Assembly: GCA_964538625.1 (NCBI GenBank) | Contig: CAZIGH010000008.1 | Coordinates: 59,978 to 123,977 of the forward strand | Length of the DNA: 64,000 nucleotides | Source: JAEUHM01 sp964538625 | GTDB lineage: Bacteria; Verrucomicrobiota; Verrucomicrobiia; Verrucomicrobiales; Verrucomicrobiaceae | Direction of reading: 5' to 3' | Part shown: piece by piece, positions 42,321 to 51,467 of the stretch | Position numbering within the stretch: position 1 is the first letter of the stretch | Layout of the letters: each line of letters opens with the position of its first letter | Notes under the pieces: generated by a model | What the model saw: only the letters and a program-made list of their open reading frames with translations | Told to the model about the DNA's origin: nothing | Database searches by the model: none | Program-made: the position numbers and the translations under genes

Positions 42321-43181
42321 CTACGTGCCGTCACCATCACCGGAGCCGGTGCCGTCCCCACCTCCGCTCGGACCACCGGTGGTGCCGCCAGACGTGGTGC
42401 CGCCTCCGGTAGCTGTGCCCGTACCAGTTCCAGTTCCAGTGCCGGTGCCGCCTCCGTCCCGCTCCACAAAGCCCCGCCGCTCCACTTCCTTGACCACCTC
42501 TGCAAAGGCACGGCCCACATCTCCCCCTTGCGTGCGGTTCATCCGCTCCGTCAGGTCGTCATCGAACTCCAGCTTCATCTCGGAGAACTCCACGAATCCG
42601 ACGGTGCCATCCGTTTCTATCAGCGGATCGCTCGACTCGTCTTCCGAAGCCTGGGCGTAACCGCGCATCGTCTTGGCAGCCTTCACCTTGATCGTCACCA
42701 GCTCGCTATTGATCGTCAGACTGTGATTCGACTCACCAAACGCCTGCATGGAGAGCACGGCGGAGTTTCCTCCTGGAGTACCATTGCCCATGGCCACCAC
42801 GGAGAAGCGCTTGTCACGGCTCTTGGCAAAGTAAAATGCCACCGAGTTGGACGCAGCCACATACTCTTTTCTTCCTTTGTCCACCGCCGTCAGCACCGCC
42901 CCACCTACTCCGCCCGTAGCTGGCACCACCACGTAACCACCGCCCCAGAAGTCCACGTTGAAACCTTCCAGATGCTTGAAGTCCAGCTTGTAAACGAACA
43001 CCCCTATGCCCGTCGCAGTAGAGCCCGCAGTACTCGTGCCCGCCGTGGAAGTGCCGCCGGTCGTCCCCCCGCCTGCGGTGGTCCCACCACCCGTGGTAGC
43101 TTCCTGAGCAGTTGCGGACGAGATCAGCCCCAGTGCGCAGAGCGTCGGGATGAGAGAGTTGGTACGCCAAGCGGCTTTCAT
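42321..43181 (-). CDS. Secreted Gly/Thr-rich low-complexity protein
   Basis: 286 residues from the ATG complementary to 43179-43181 (GTG three codons earlier). A signal peptide (ending SSATAQ) is followed by a Gly/Thr/Ser repeat (about 27-55), a central folded-looking domain (about 56-215) with VFVYKLDFKHLEGFNVDFWGGGY, and a second, longer Gly/Thr repeat to the C-terminus (about 235-286) with repeated GT pairs. I do not recognise the central domain. Probably exported; repeat linkers suggest a matrix or surface role. Tail-to-tail with the enolase-superfamily gene, 43 bp apart. Confidence 0.6.
   Translation of the reverse strand: MKAAWRTNSLIPTLCALGLISSATAQEATTGGGTTAGGGTTGGTSTAGTSTAGSTATGIGVFVYKLDFKHLEGFNVDFWGGGYVVVPATGGVGGAVLTAVDKGRKEYVAASNSVAFYFAKSRDKRFSVVAMGNGTPGGNSAVLSMQAFGESNHSLTINSELVTIKVKAAKTMRGYAQASEDESSDPLIETDGTVGFVEFSEMKLEFDDDLTERMNRTQGGDVGRAFAEVVKEVERRGFVERDGGGTGTGTGTGTGTATGGGTTSGGTTGGPSGGGDGTGSGDGDGT
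42325..42470. repeat. Degenerate GT/GG-coding tandem repeats
   Basis: Short 6-9 bp units such as GTTCCA/GTGCCG (plus strand) encode the Gly-Thr-rich tail of the overlapping gene. A second similar tract lies at about 43020-43100. Likely slippage-prone and variable between strains. Confidence 0.6.
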
Positions 43182-43262
43182 AAGGTTCACCTTAGTTAGA
43201 GATTGTGATGCTGTCCACTATTCCGTTTGACCTCCACGCGCCGCTTTCGTTGCAAAAACGTC

Positions 43263-44819
43263 TCACATCCTCCGCATGAAAGTGGGAGCGAACGTGCCCC
43301 GGTATTCCCTCACCCACCAGGCCCCCGTCTCGCGACGCTCCTCCGCAGTGCTGAAACGGTATCGCCAAAGCGTGGCCCGAGCCGCCACCACCTTGTCACG
43401 CTGCACGAGTGAGTTCTTCTCATCCACCAGCGCCCATACAGGTGCCTTTTGTTCAATGAGGCCCTGCAAAAACGCACCAAACCAATACATCGGTCCGCCC
43501 CCAGCGTCCCGCTGCGGCACGTAGCCAGGATACAAAGCGGCGAACCACATTTGCCAGTCCAGACGCGGCTGGTACGGCGCTACGAAACGCGGGCGCTCTT
43601 TCTCGTCATCCACCTTCCAGTGGAAGGCCAGCGGATAAAACGTGCCGCCGTCCTCACTCACTTCCACCGCCACCTCCAGCCGCTCCTCCGTCATGTCCTG
43701 AAAGAGACCATAAGCGTTCACGACCTGCCAGGGATCCACCCACTTTTGGCTCCATGCAGCCCATGTCTGCGGCAGTCGCGCCTCATAGCCACGCAAGCGA
43801 ACCGCCAAGAACGAGTCCGCCGAGATGAGACTGAAAAATACCATCACTGACGCCACCGCCGGCATGACCCATTTGCCAAACCCAAACCCGCTCGCGTGCC
43901 CGCAGGTCACCCGCTGCCTCAGCCAGCCCGGCCACCAGCGATCCTGTAAAAGCCCCACCGCAATCAACGCCGTAAGCAGATTGAAAAACGTGTAGTTCCC
44001 CGTCAGTGCCACGCCGGTCATGAGCGCGATGAAACTTAGTCCAGCAATCAGCCGCCCCCATCTCCCGCACCAGATGAGGAATGGAAACCCTATCTCCACC
44101 ACGTACATGCCCCAGCAGCCCCACTGGAGCATCCACCGTGGCCACTGATGCGCCCACCATGCCAGCGGCGTCGGTATCGGCTGCGTCTCAAAGTGGTGAT
44201 ACAAGGCCGTACCGTTCTCCCACACTTCGTCGCCGCCCCAGAGTTTCACCGCGCCACTTAGCAACATCAGGCGGAAGACCAGCCAATGAACCAAGAACAC
44301 CGCGCCCGGGAGGGCGCGATCCGTGACACGGAACTGCAACCAACTTTTCCAGTCCACCAGAAAGAGCATGAGGAACCCCGCTTCAAGCAGCAGTGCATCC
44401 CACTGGTAACCGAGAAAAATCTGTCCCGCCGAGATCACTGAGCGGTAGCCTACCCAGAGCAGCAGGAGGCCGGGACCTTGCAATACACCCACCATCACCA
44501 GCAGCGAGACCACCACACCAGCCCAGCCCACACTCACCAGCGCCGCATCACTGCTGGCGAACCGAAACACGGAGGGGAACTCCCTGAGGAACAGACGCCC
44601 TTCCCGCTCCTCCGCCGCATGAACCGCATTCACCAAGCTGGAGACAGGCAGGATACCACTCTCGCCCACCAGCCCCTCGCACTGCACCGCCCACGACCAG
44701 AAGGCTAGCGCGTAACATAGCGCCACGCCGCGAGGCAACAGCCAGCGTACCACGCCCCAGCCGTCGCGCCCCTGCGGCGGCTCACACTCTACTGCGGTTC
44801 GTTCGGTTGCTTCTTCCAC
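43263..44819 (-). CDS. Lipase maturation factor (LMF)-family membrane protein
   Basis: 518 residues with a GTG start at 44819. About ten hydrophobic helices in residues 20-340 are followed by a soluble C-terminal domain. Family hallmarks are QCEGLVGESGILPV near the first helix, FLGYQWDALLLEAGFL and, in the C-terminal domain, FLWKVDDEKERPRFVAPYQPRLDWQMWFAAL-type sequence (here HWKVDDEKER, PYQPRLDWQMWFAAL). Eukaryotic LMF1 assists lipoprotein lipase folding in the ER; bacterial members are uncharacterised. A role in secreted or membrane protein maturation is inference. Stands between unknown secreted proteins. Confidence 0.82.
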   Translation of the reverse strand: MEEATERTAVECEPPQGRDGWGVVRWLLPRGVALCYALAFWSWAVQCEGLVGESGILPVSSLVNAVHAAEEREGRLFLREFPSVFRFASSDAALVSVGWAGVVVSLLVMVGVLQGPGLLLLWVGYRSVISAGQIFLGYQWDALLLEAGFLMLFLVDWKSWLQFRVTDRALPGAVFLVHWLVFRLMLLSGAVKLWGGDEVWENGTALYHHFETQPIPTPLAWWAHQWPRWMLQWGCWGMYVVEIGFPFLIWCGRWGRLIAGLSFIALMTGVALTGNYTFFNLLTALIAVGLLQDRWWPGWLRQRVTCGHASGFGFGKWVMPAVASVMVFFSLISADSFLAVRLRGYEARLPQTWAAWSQKWVDPWQVVNAYGLFQDMTEERLEVAVEVSEDGGTFYPLAFHWKVDDEKERPRFVAPYQPRLDWQMWFAALYPGYVPQRDAGGGPMYWFGAFLQGLIEQKAPVWALVDEKNSLVQRDKVVAARATLWRYRFSTAEERRETGAWWVREYRGTFAPTFMRRM

Positions 44820-44929
44820 CCCACTATGGTGACGAAAATCAAACCGCTTTTCCAGTGCGGATGTGGTCGCACTCGCTCCGCAAAAGACTCGCCTTATCGG
44901 CTCTGCCCAAGTGAAGCGGCTGATCTTCG

Positions 44930-45541
44930 CTAAGGTGCCGGACCAGCCATGGCCTTCAGTGCTTCAGCGGCGCAGGCGGCTAAGGCGGGGCTTTCGACGC
45001 GGACGGCGAGTTTGGCCAGTGCACGCCGTGCAGGTGGGTTGCGGATTGCGGCGATGGTGCGAAGAATCTTTCTCCCCTGCCCTGCCTGGGTGGACGCCTG
45101 CCAGTGCATAACTTCCAGCGTCTCCACGGTCTCGCTCTGAGCCAAGCGGGCGATGGCGTCTGAGATCTCATTGAAGAGGGTATTACCGCGTCCGTAGTTC
45201 TCCAGCAGTGCAGGCAAAAGCACCGTGAGCGCTTCTGGGCTGGACACCGAGCGGAGTTCTTTTGCAATGGCGGCGCGCTGTGACCACTCAGGCTCAGTGG
45301 TCATCCGATGAAGGATCTGACGCACCTGCTCTTCAGGCTCCATTTCCAGCACCTCGGGCGTTGGCTGGCTCTGCCCACCCATCGCCACCGGTTTCACCAG
45401 TGGACGCCCCAACTCGGCTACGATCACGAGCGGTGCGTGCTGTTCCGCCTTGTGACCTCCGCCCAAGTCACTGCCGAACTGCATGGCCATGCCCACCGCC
45501 AGTAGCACACTGACCGTGGTAAGGATGATCTTCGCTTTCAT
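44930..45541 (-). CDS. Membrane-anchored helical-repeat protein, unknown function
   Basis: 203 residues from the ATG complementary to 45539-45541. A GTG eight codons upstream would overlap the protease stop (GTGA). A single N-terminal hydrophobic segment (about 3-20) could be an anchor or signal. The rest is mostly helical; residues 75-200 have HEAT-like alternating helices (for example VLLPALLENYGRG and ARRALAKLAVRVESPALAACAAEALK). No catalytic motif seen. Lies 20 bp downstream of the trypsin-like protease gene with a similar MKAK start; it could be a partner or inhibitor, which is speculation. Confidence 0.6.
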   Translation of the reverse strand: MKAKIILTTVSVLLAVGMAMQFGSDLGGGHKAEQHAPLVIVAELGRPLVKPVAMGGQSQPTPEVLEMEPEEQVRQILHRMTTEPEWSQRAAIAKELRSVSSPEALTVLLPALLENYGRGNTLFNEISDAIARLAQSETVETLEVMHWQASTQAGQGRKILRTIAAIRNPPARRALAKLAVRVESPALAACAAEALKAMAGPAP

Positions 45542-45561
45542 GAGGTGATGCGGTCTGCTGT

Positions 45562-47370
45562 TCACTGAACACTGAGGGTGTAGCTACCGACGTCGCGGGA
45601 GGAGTAGCCTTCCACTGCGATGAAATACGTCCCCGCAGAGAGAGTGCGGGTGATGCTGAAGTTCACGTCACTGCCAGTGTCATCCGCCTCGGTGAGAATG
45701 CTGCCAGTGCTGCCGTAAAGCGTACCATAAGTGTCCACGGGCCCGGTGGTCCGAAGCGTCACGCTGCGCTGGCTGGTAAGCGTAAAGCGGAATACGTCGA
45801 TGTCGGTACCGCTGTGAATGACTCCGGGAGTCAGGCTGGGACGCGCCACCATGGTTGCAGTGGCCAGGGTGTTGCCATGGTCGTCAGCGCTTGTAGCCGT
45901 TCCGCTGCCCGTCAGCGTGATCTGGTAGGGATTCTCATCCGGGTCATTACTGGTGATGCTCAGTGTGGCAGTGAAACTCCCTGACGCAGCGGGCCGGAAG
46001 GTGACGTTAAAACTGGTCTGCGCTCCTGCAGCGAGTGTGGCGGCAGGTTGCGTATTCACGGAAAAGGCCCCACTAGGTGAAATCGACACGCCATGGATGG
46101 ACAGCGTCCCATTCCCACGATTCAGAAGAGTGATCGTCTTCGTGACCGCAGTGCCATTCACCACAGCGGAGCCGAAGGTAAGTGTGCTGTTCATGGCAAG
46201 TGCCGTACCTGCGCTGTTGACCTCTATGTCACCGTAGGTCACCGGCTGTCCAGAGAGGGTTACATTCAATCCGTATCCACCCGTGGTGCTGGTGGTCTTG
46301 CCTGAAACCCGAACGAAGAACGTGCCACCGGCGGTGAGGGTGCGGGTGAGCCGGAAGTTCGGCGACCCAGCACCATTGTCGTCAGTGATCAATACGGTGC
46401 CGGATGCGTTGAGCAAGCTGCCCACCACGTCCGTGCCGCCCGTGGACTGGATGATGAGACTGCCAGAGGACGGAGCCTGAATGCGGAAGACGTCGATGTC
46501 CCCGCCACGCTCCAGGTTGCCAGTCGTATTGCTGTTAATGGCGAGAGCAGTGGCCGTAGCCGTCGTGTTGCCGTGGTCATCTGAGGGCGTGGTGCTGCCT
46601 ATGTGGCCCTGTATCCAGGACTTGACAGCGAGCGTGTTGCCGTAGATGCCGTATTCACCGGGCCTCGCGCATCCATTTCCGTAGCTCACCGTGCCCCCAT
46701 GGGCCCACTGTCCAGCGGCATTGCGCACCATGAGCGGTCCGCCGCTGTCTCCCTGGCAGCTGTCGATGCCGCCCGCAGCGCGCCCGGCGGCGAGATGGGA
46801 GGCTCCCAAACCAGCGGCTGCCCCTCCGGCCGTAGCTAGGGACACGATGGGAATATCCGCCTGCATCAGCACGCTGGAGCCAGAGCCGCCTTCGCGCGTG
46901 GCACCCCAGCCGATCACGCGGGAGGTGATGCCCGCTGCCACTTGAGATGCCGTTTCCACCAGCGGTAGCGTGGTGCGCTCGGTGACCGCACGCGAAAGCT
47001 TCAGTAGGCAAAAGTCATACACCAGCGCTCCTTGCGAGTTCTCACCGTAGCTTGGGTGCATGATGACCTGCGTCACACCGACTCGGATGCCCTCAGCCGC
47101 ATTTCTCAGATCCCGCCCTCCTATCCAAACCTCCACGGCTGACGCCGGGGTCCCCTCCATGCAGTGGCCCGCAGTCAACACCCACTGCGGCGCCACCAGC
47201 GCCGCCCCGCAGAACTGACCATTCGCAGGTGAGGAACCTTTTTCAATGAGGGCCGTCATGTAGGGATAGGCCCCTGCGGCGCTCGCAGTGCCGCCGACGA
47301 TACGCGTCTGCTGTGCATGAGTTGTGACCGCAGAGAGCAGCAGCGTGAGGAACATGGTTTTCGCTTTCAT
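45562..47370 (-). CDS. Secreted trypsin-like serine protease with PPC and ASH-like domains
   Basis: 602 residues. Signal peptide (1-20), then a mature-type N-terminus IVGG at 24-27, typical of S1A proteases activated by cleavage (no long propeptide is present). Catalytic His69 (LTAGHC), Asp119 (VYDF) and Ser209 (GDSGGP); Asp203 in the S1 pocket position predicts cleavage after Lys/Arg. C-terminal of the protease are a pre-peptidase C-terminal (PPC) beta-sandwich (about 265-375), an ASH/choice-of-anchor-D domain (about 380-490) and a second PPC (about 495-602). S1A proteases are uncommon in bacteria. Leader is C/A-rich (CAACCCAACCCACCC). Confidence 0.9.
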   Translation of the reverse strand: MKAKTMFLTLLLSAVTTHAQQTRIVGGTASAAGAYPYMTALIEKGSSPANGQFCGAALVAPQWVLTAGHCMEGTPASAVEVWIGGRDLRNAAEGIRVGVTQVIMHPSYGENSQGALVYDFCLLKLSRAVTERTTLPLVETASQVAAGITSRVIGWGATREGGSGSSVLMQADIPIVSLATAGGAAAGLGASHLAAGRAAGGIDSCQGDSGGPLMVRNAAGQWAHGGTVSYGNGCARPGEYGIYGNTLAVKSWIQGHIGSTTPSDDHGNTTATATALAINSNTTGNLERGGDIDVFRIQAPSSGSLIIQSTGGTDVVGSLLNASGTVLITDDNGAGSPNFRLTRTLTAGGTFFVRVSGKTTSTTGGYGLNVTLSGQPVTYGDIEVNSAGTALAMNSTLTFGSAVVNGTAVTKTITLLNRGNGTLSIHGVSISPSGAFSVNTQPAATLAAGAQTSFNVTFRPAASGSFTATLSITSNDPDENPYQITLTGSGTATSADDHGNTLATATMVARPSLTPGVIHSGTDIDVFRFTLTSQRSVTLRTTGPVDTYGTLYGSTGSILTEADDTGSDVNFSITRTLSAGTYFIAVEGYSSRDVGSYTLSVQ

Positions 47371-47506
47371 GTATTTGGGTGGGTTGGGTTGTCTGAAACT
47401 GAGGCCGCTCTCTGGCCACTGCCAAAAAGCGTCTCCATGCTTGTCTTCGGCGTCTCAGATCATCCGTGACAAAGAATCCCAAAAATGTTTCCCTCCCTTG
47501 CCGACC

Positions 47507-48244
47507 ATGACGGACGCCACGCCCCACAGCCCCTTCCCCGCCACCCGCTGGACACGCGTGAGCGTCCTGCGTCTCGAACCAGACTCACCACAGGGCCTCC
47601 AGGCTCTGGCCTATCTCTGCCAGGCCTACTGGTACCCGATTTATGCTTTCGCCCGCCGGAAGGGCAAGTCCGTTGCAGATGCCCAGGACTTGACTCAAGG
47701 CTTCTTCGCCAAAGTGCTCACCGGCAGGCTCTTCGCTCATGCCGAAGAGTCCCGTGGCAAACTGCGCTCTTACCTGCTCACCGCCTTCACCCGCCACATG
47801 GCCGATGAGTGGGACAAGACGACGGCTGAGAAACGGGGCGGTGGCGTGGATACCCTGGATCTGAACTTTGAAGACGGCGAGCAGCGATTCCTTGAGGAGC
47901 CATCCTGTGACGGCGACCAGGCGCTCAGCTTTGACCGTGCATGGGCGCACTCCCTTCTGGAGCAGGCGGCCAGTGCTTTGGAATCGGAATGCGCACGACA
48001 GGGCAAGTCCGCTCTCCTCACCCATCTTGGACCGCTTCACGCAGCAGCGCCGGAGAGGGAGAGCTACGAACAAATCGCCGCGCTCACTGGTATGTCGGTA
48101 GAGGCTCTGCGCCAGACGAAGCGACGGCTCATGATGAGGTTTCGCGAGCTGTTGCGCCAGGCCGTAGCCGACACGCTGGACCACCCGGATGAGGGTGCTG
48201 TGGAAGAGGAGTTGCGAGCACTGCGCTCCGTCCTTTCATCATGA
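47507..48244 (+). CDS. ECF-type RNA polymerase sigma factor (planctomycete/verrucomicrobial group)
   Basis: 245 residues from the ATG at 47507; codons upstream are open but carry no homology. Region 2 spans about 27-90 with DAQDLTQGFFAKVL and a FPATRWTRV N-terminus typical of this lineage-specific ECF group. Region 4 (about 185-218) has YEQIAALTGMSVEALRQTKRRL, a helix-turn-helix. It is longer than classical ECFs because of an inserted linker. Known theme: such ECFs are linked to Ser/Thr kinases instead of anti-sigma factors, and a kinase gene begins 41 bp downstream. Control by kinase signalling is inferred. Confidence 0.88.
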   Translation: MTDATPHSPFPATRWTRVSVLRLEPDSPQGLQALAYLCQAYWYPIYAFARRKGKSVADAQDLTQGFFAKVLTGRLFAHAEESRGKLRSYLLTAFTRHMADEWDKTTAEKRGGGVDTLDLNFEDGEQRFLEEPSCDGDQALSFDRAWAHSLLEQAASALESECARQGKSALLTHLGPLHAAAPERESYEQIAALTGMSVEALRQTKRRLMMRFRELLRQAVADTLDHPDEGAVEEELRALRSVLSS

Positions 48245-48285
48245 GTTCGTGTCACGCCGCGGCAAGTTATCCGTAGCTGAGTCTT

Positions 48286-50610
48286 ATGTCATCCTCTCTT
48301 CCAGGCCAGCGTCCGCAGACCACACGCAAGTGGATCTCGGACGCAGGTGCGCTCTTTGACCTTGCGCTGGAAAAGGACCCACCTGCGCTCGGCATGGCTG
48401 GTCCCTACCGGTTGCTGGAACCACTCGGAGAAGGAGGTCTAGGCGTCGTGTGGCGAGCGGAGCAAACACAGCCCGTAAGACGCATCGTTGCCCTCAAACT
48501 CATCCGTCCAGGCCTCCAACTACACCCGGATGTGTTAGCCCGCTTTGAACTCGAGCGCCAGACCCTGGCAAGAATGAACCACCCCGGCATAGCCGCCATG
48601 TACGACTCGGGAACCACGGAAGACGGACGTCCTTGGTTTGCCATGGAACTGGTGGAAGGTGAACCGCTGACGACGTTCTGCCACCGGCATCAACTGCCGT
48701 CTAGCAAGCGCGTTGCGTTGTTCATCCTGGTCTGCGAGGCCGTTCAACACGCACACCAGAAGGGCGTCATCCACCGAGATCTGAAGCCTTCCAACATCTT
48801 GGTCAAACAAGCGGATGGCAAACCCATACCAAAAGTCATAGACTTCGGCATCGCTCGTCTGCTTGAACCCTCTTCAGACAACTTGTTCGCGACTCGCATC
48901 GGCCAGGCACCCTCAGCCACCTATGCCTACATGAGCCCGGAGCAGGCGGCACGGGACAGCTCCTCCATCGACACCCGCTCGGACATTTACACACTGGGCG
49001 TCATTCTCTTTGAACTGCTGTGTGGCAAACTGCCCATGCCGCAGGAGTTGATCAAGTCTCAGGACTTCGTTCGCATGGCGCGGTGGATCCTCGAGAGTGA
49101 TCCACCACGCCCCACCTCACCCCAACTGCGTGGCGAGCTGGGATGGATTGCTTCCAAAGCCATGGCCAGGGAGCCAGCACGCCGCTATGCCAGCGCAGCA
49201 GCACTGGGCGAAGACCTCTTGCGTTATCTGGAAGACAAGCCTGTCCAGGCCAGCCCACCAAGCGTGGCCTACCAACTACTCAAGTGGATAAAGCGCCACC
49301 GCGTGATCGTCGCGGCAGCGGCCATAGCTCTGACAAGTCTTGTGACAGCACTGCTTTTCAGCCGAGCGGCGCTCAAGCGCGAGAAGTTGGCTCGGAGCGA
49401 GGAAATCGCTCAGCGTATCGCCGCAGAATCCGCAAAGGAAGTCGCCATAAACGCTCAGCACCAGGCCGAAGCCGCACGGGATGAAGCGCAGACCGCGCGC
49501 CAAGTCGCTTCCACCGCACGCGCTCAGGCGGAGTCACTGATGAACCAGATGCTCTTCGATCTGCGTGACAAGGCCAAACGCATCGGTCGGCTCGATCTCC
49601 TGGATGAAGTGTCCCAGAACGCGGAAGCTTATTTTGCAAAGCTGCCCGCCGAAAACGAAACAGCGGAGCAAGCAAGACAGCGAGCCGCCATGCACCAGAA
49701 CCGTGGGGCCGTTCTCGCCGCACAGGGCAGAGCGGATGACGCTTTGAAGCACTTCAGGACTTCCGTGGAAATCGTACGCCGTCTTCTCGACGAGACACCC
49801 TCGGATGCTTCGCGACGGACAGACCTAGCCATTGCCCTTCAACACCTGGGAGATGCGTGTCAGGAGCTCGGCTTCACAGAGCAGGCGGAGGCACATTACT
49901 TGTCCATGCTTTCCGTGCTTCAGAATCGTGGACGCTCAGACCCCCTGTCCACCGCTCACGAGCGTCTCGGTGACCTGGCGCTTGCACAACATGACCGCGC
50001 ATCCGCAAAGAAGCACTACGAGGACGGACTGGCCGCCACCCCGCCGGAATCTGAGTTGCACATCGCCATGCTGGAGCAACGCTTGGGCGAAGTCAGCCAG
50101 CACCTGGGTGAAGCTACCGCTGCAGAGCGCTGGTTCACCTCCGGACATCAGCGGCTGCAAGGCCTCCTAGAAAGCGCTCCAGACGATGCCGACCTGATGG
50201 CAGCGGAGGCAGTGGCCGCAGGAAAGCTCGCCAACCTTTCCACAGGCAAGCTTGCTCTTAATCTCCTCGCCCATCAGGTGGCAGCGTTTGAGGAACTTTA
50301 TGAACGCGACGGCATCAACCTCGCTTGGCGACGAGGTCTGAGCGTTGCCCGCTTTCAAGCCGGGTGCTTCTTCGATGACTCAGGCTCGCACCGCGACGCA
50401 GAGCGGCACTTCCTCGCCGCCCTCGAAACCAGCGATGACACCCGCCAGCGCATCGCCATTCATCTGAGGCTGGCTGCCTGTTACTTGAGACAGGACAAAA
50501 AGGCCGACTCTCAGCAGTCGGCACAGAAAGTGATTGAACTCATCGAATCCCTCCCGCAAGACAGCACACTACAAGAGTGGCTGAAGACCGCTAAGGCACT
50601 GGCACGATAG
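48286..50610 (+). CDS. Transmembrane Ser/Thr protein kinase with TPR sensor domain
   Basis: 774 residues. Kinase domain at about 40-310: glycine loop GEGGLGVVWRA, Lys71 in VALKLI, HRDLKPSN with Asp165, DFG at 186-188 and the Y-x-SPEQA activation segment. A transmembrane helix follows (about 336-358), then a coiled coil and TPR-like repeats (about 460-740) expected outside the cytoplasmic membrane. This is the bacterial STK architecture paired with ECF sigma factors in this phylum group. It probably phosphorylates the adjacent sigma factor or another regulator. The stop abuts the convergent FecR-domain gene with no gap. Confidence 0.9.
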   Translation: MSSSLPGQRPQTTRKWISDAGALFDLALEKDPPALGMAGPYRLLEPLGEGGLGVVWRAEQTQPVRRIVALKLIRPGLQLHPDVLARFELERQTLARMNHPGIAAMYDSGTTEDGRPWFAMELVEGEPLTTFCHRHQLPSSKRVALFILVCEAVQHAHQKGVIHRDLKPSNILVKQADGKPIPKVIDFGIARLLEPSSDNLFATRIGQAPSATYAYMSPEQAARDSSSIDTRSDIYTLGVILFELLCGKLPMPQELIKSQDFVRMARWILESDPPRPTSPQLRGELGWIASKAMAREPARRYASAAALGEDLLRYLEDKPVQASPPSVAYQLLKWIKRHRVIVAAAAIALTSLVTALLFSRAALKREKLARSEEIAQRIAAESAKEVAINAQHQAEAARDEAQTARQVASTARAQAESLMNQMLFDLRDKAKRIGRLDLLDEVSQNAEAYFAKLPAENETAEQARQRAAMHQNRGAVLAAQGRADDALKHFRTSVEIVRRLLDETPSDASRRTDLAIALQHLGDACQELGFTEQAEAHYLSMLSVLQNRGRSDPLSTAHERLGDLALAQHDRASAKKHYEDGLAATPPESELHIAMLEQRLGEVSQHLGEATAAERWFTSGHQRLQGLLESAPDDADLMAAEAVAAGKLANLSTGKLALNLLAHQVAAFEELYERDGINLAWRRGLSVARFQAGCFFDDSGSHRDAERHFLAALETSDDTRQRIAIHLRLAACYLRQDKKADSQQSAQKVIELIESLPQDSTLQEWLKTAKALAR

Positions 50611-51462
50611 TCACTCCTCTCCGCCGCCACCCGCATCAGGTTCATCACCGCCATCGGCGTCGCCCGCATCATCCGCTTCATCATCGTCCTCCAGGTCTTC
50701 ATCATCGAGTCCATCCAAGTCATCCAGCTCACCATCGCCGTCCAAGTCGTCGATCTCTCCGGCCACTGCCGAGTGCATCAACTCCTCCGGCCGCGCATAG
50801 ACAGTTGCATCCCGTGAACCCACTACCGTATCTCGCACTCCTCCGCCAGAGTCCCGACGTTCTTCAGCCTGATCTCGTGCCGCCTTTACCACGAGATCCT
50901 TCGTCGGCAGTGCATCAAACTCTCTCCCCGCCAATAACTGCGCAGTGGACACGAGGCGCTCAAGATCGATGTCCAGTGGCTCGGGCAGTGCGGGTTCGAC
51001 CGGATTGAGCACCAGCATCTCGCCTGCCCGCAGGGTGATCTTTTCACGAGACAGAGATTGCAAAGACAAGGTCATCCTCCCTTCAATCACAGCGACCCGC
51101 AGCGACTTGCCTGGCACATAGTCGATCTGAGCCGTACCACGCACCTGGAAGCGATGCTGCGGCGTCTGCACCGTCACGGATGGCCGGAAGAAGCGCGGCC
51201 TTGAAGCGACCACGGCCAGCCCCTGATCCAGCGCCACCGAATCCTTACCTTGCGCGCGAAGGGAAGTATGGGAACCCGCACGCACCAGACCATGATCAAG
51301 TGACACCTCGCCAGCGCTTCGCGCACGGGTCCGAAGTGAAGCTTGATCTTCGCCATTGGTTACCGAAGTCTGGCCCGCCACATGGCGGCCCACCGGCTTG
51401 GCATCACTGGATGCCGGAGTCAGCGCACTGATGAGCAGCAGCAATACAGGAAGGGTTTTCAT
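50611..51462 (-). CDS. Exported FecR-domain protein with acidic EF-hand-like tail
   Basis: 283 residues. Signal peptide (about 1-21), then a FecR-like beta domain (about 85-160: VTVQTPQHRFQVRGTAQIDYVPG, VIEGRMTLSL, LRAGEMLVLNP). Here it is not fused to an anti-sigma module or membrane helix. The last ~50 residues are extremely acidic and include residues 239-250, DLDGDGELDDLD, matching the 12-residue calcium loop of EF-hands/dockerins (D1, D3, D5, G6, L8, D9, D12). The gene lies 5 bp after a beta-barrel gene, so the two are probably a surface or periplasm pair. Calcium binding is inferred. Confidence 0.7.
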   Translation of the reverse strand: MKTLPVLLLLISALTPASSDAKPVGRHVAGQTSVTNGEDQASLRTRARSAGEVSLDHGLVRAGSHTSLRAQGKDSVALDQGLAVVASRPRFFRPSVTVQTPQHRFQVRGTAQIDYVPGKSLRVAVIEGRMTLSLQSLSREKITLRAGEMLVLNPVEPALPEPLDIDLERLVSTAQLLAGREFDALPTKDLVVKAARDQAEERRDSGGGVRDTVVGSRDATVYARPEELMHSAVAGEIDDLDGDGELDDLDGLDDEDLEDDDEADDAGDADGGDEPDAGGGGEE

Positions 51463-51467
51463 GAGAG

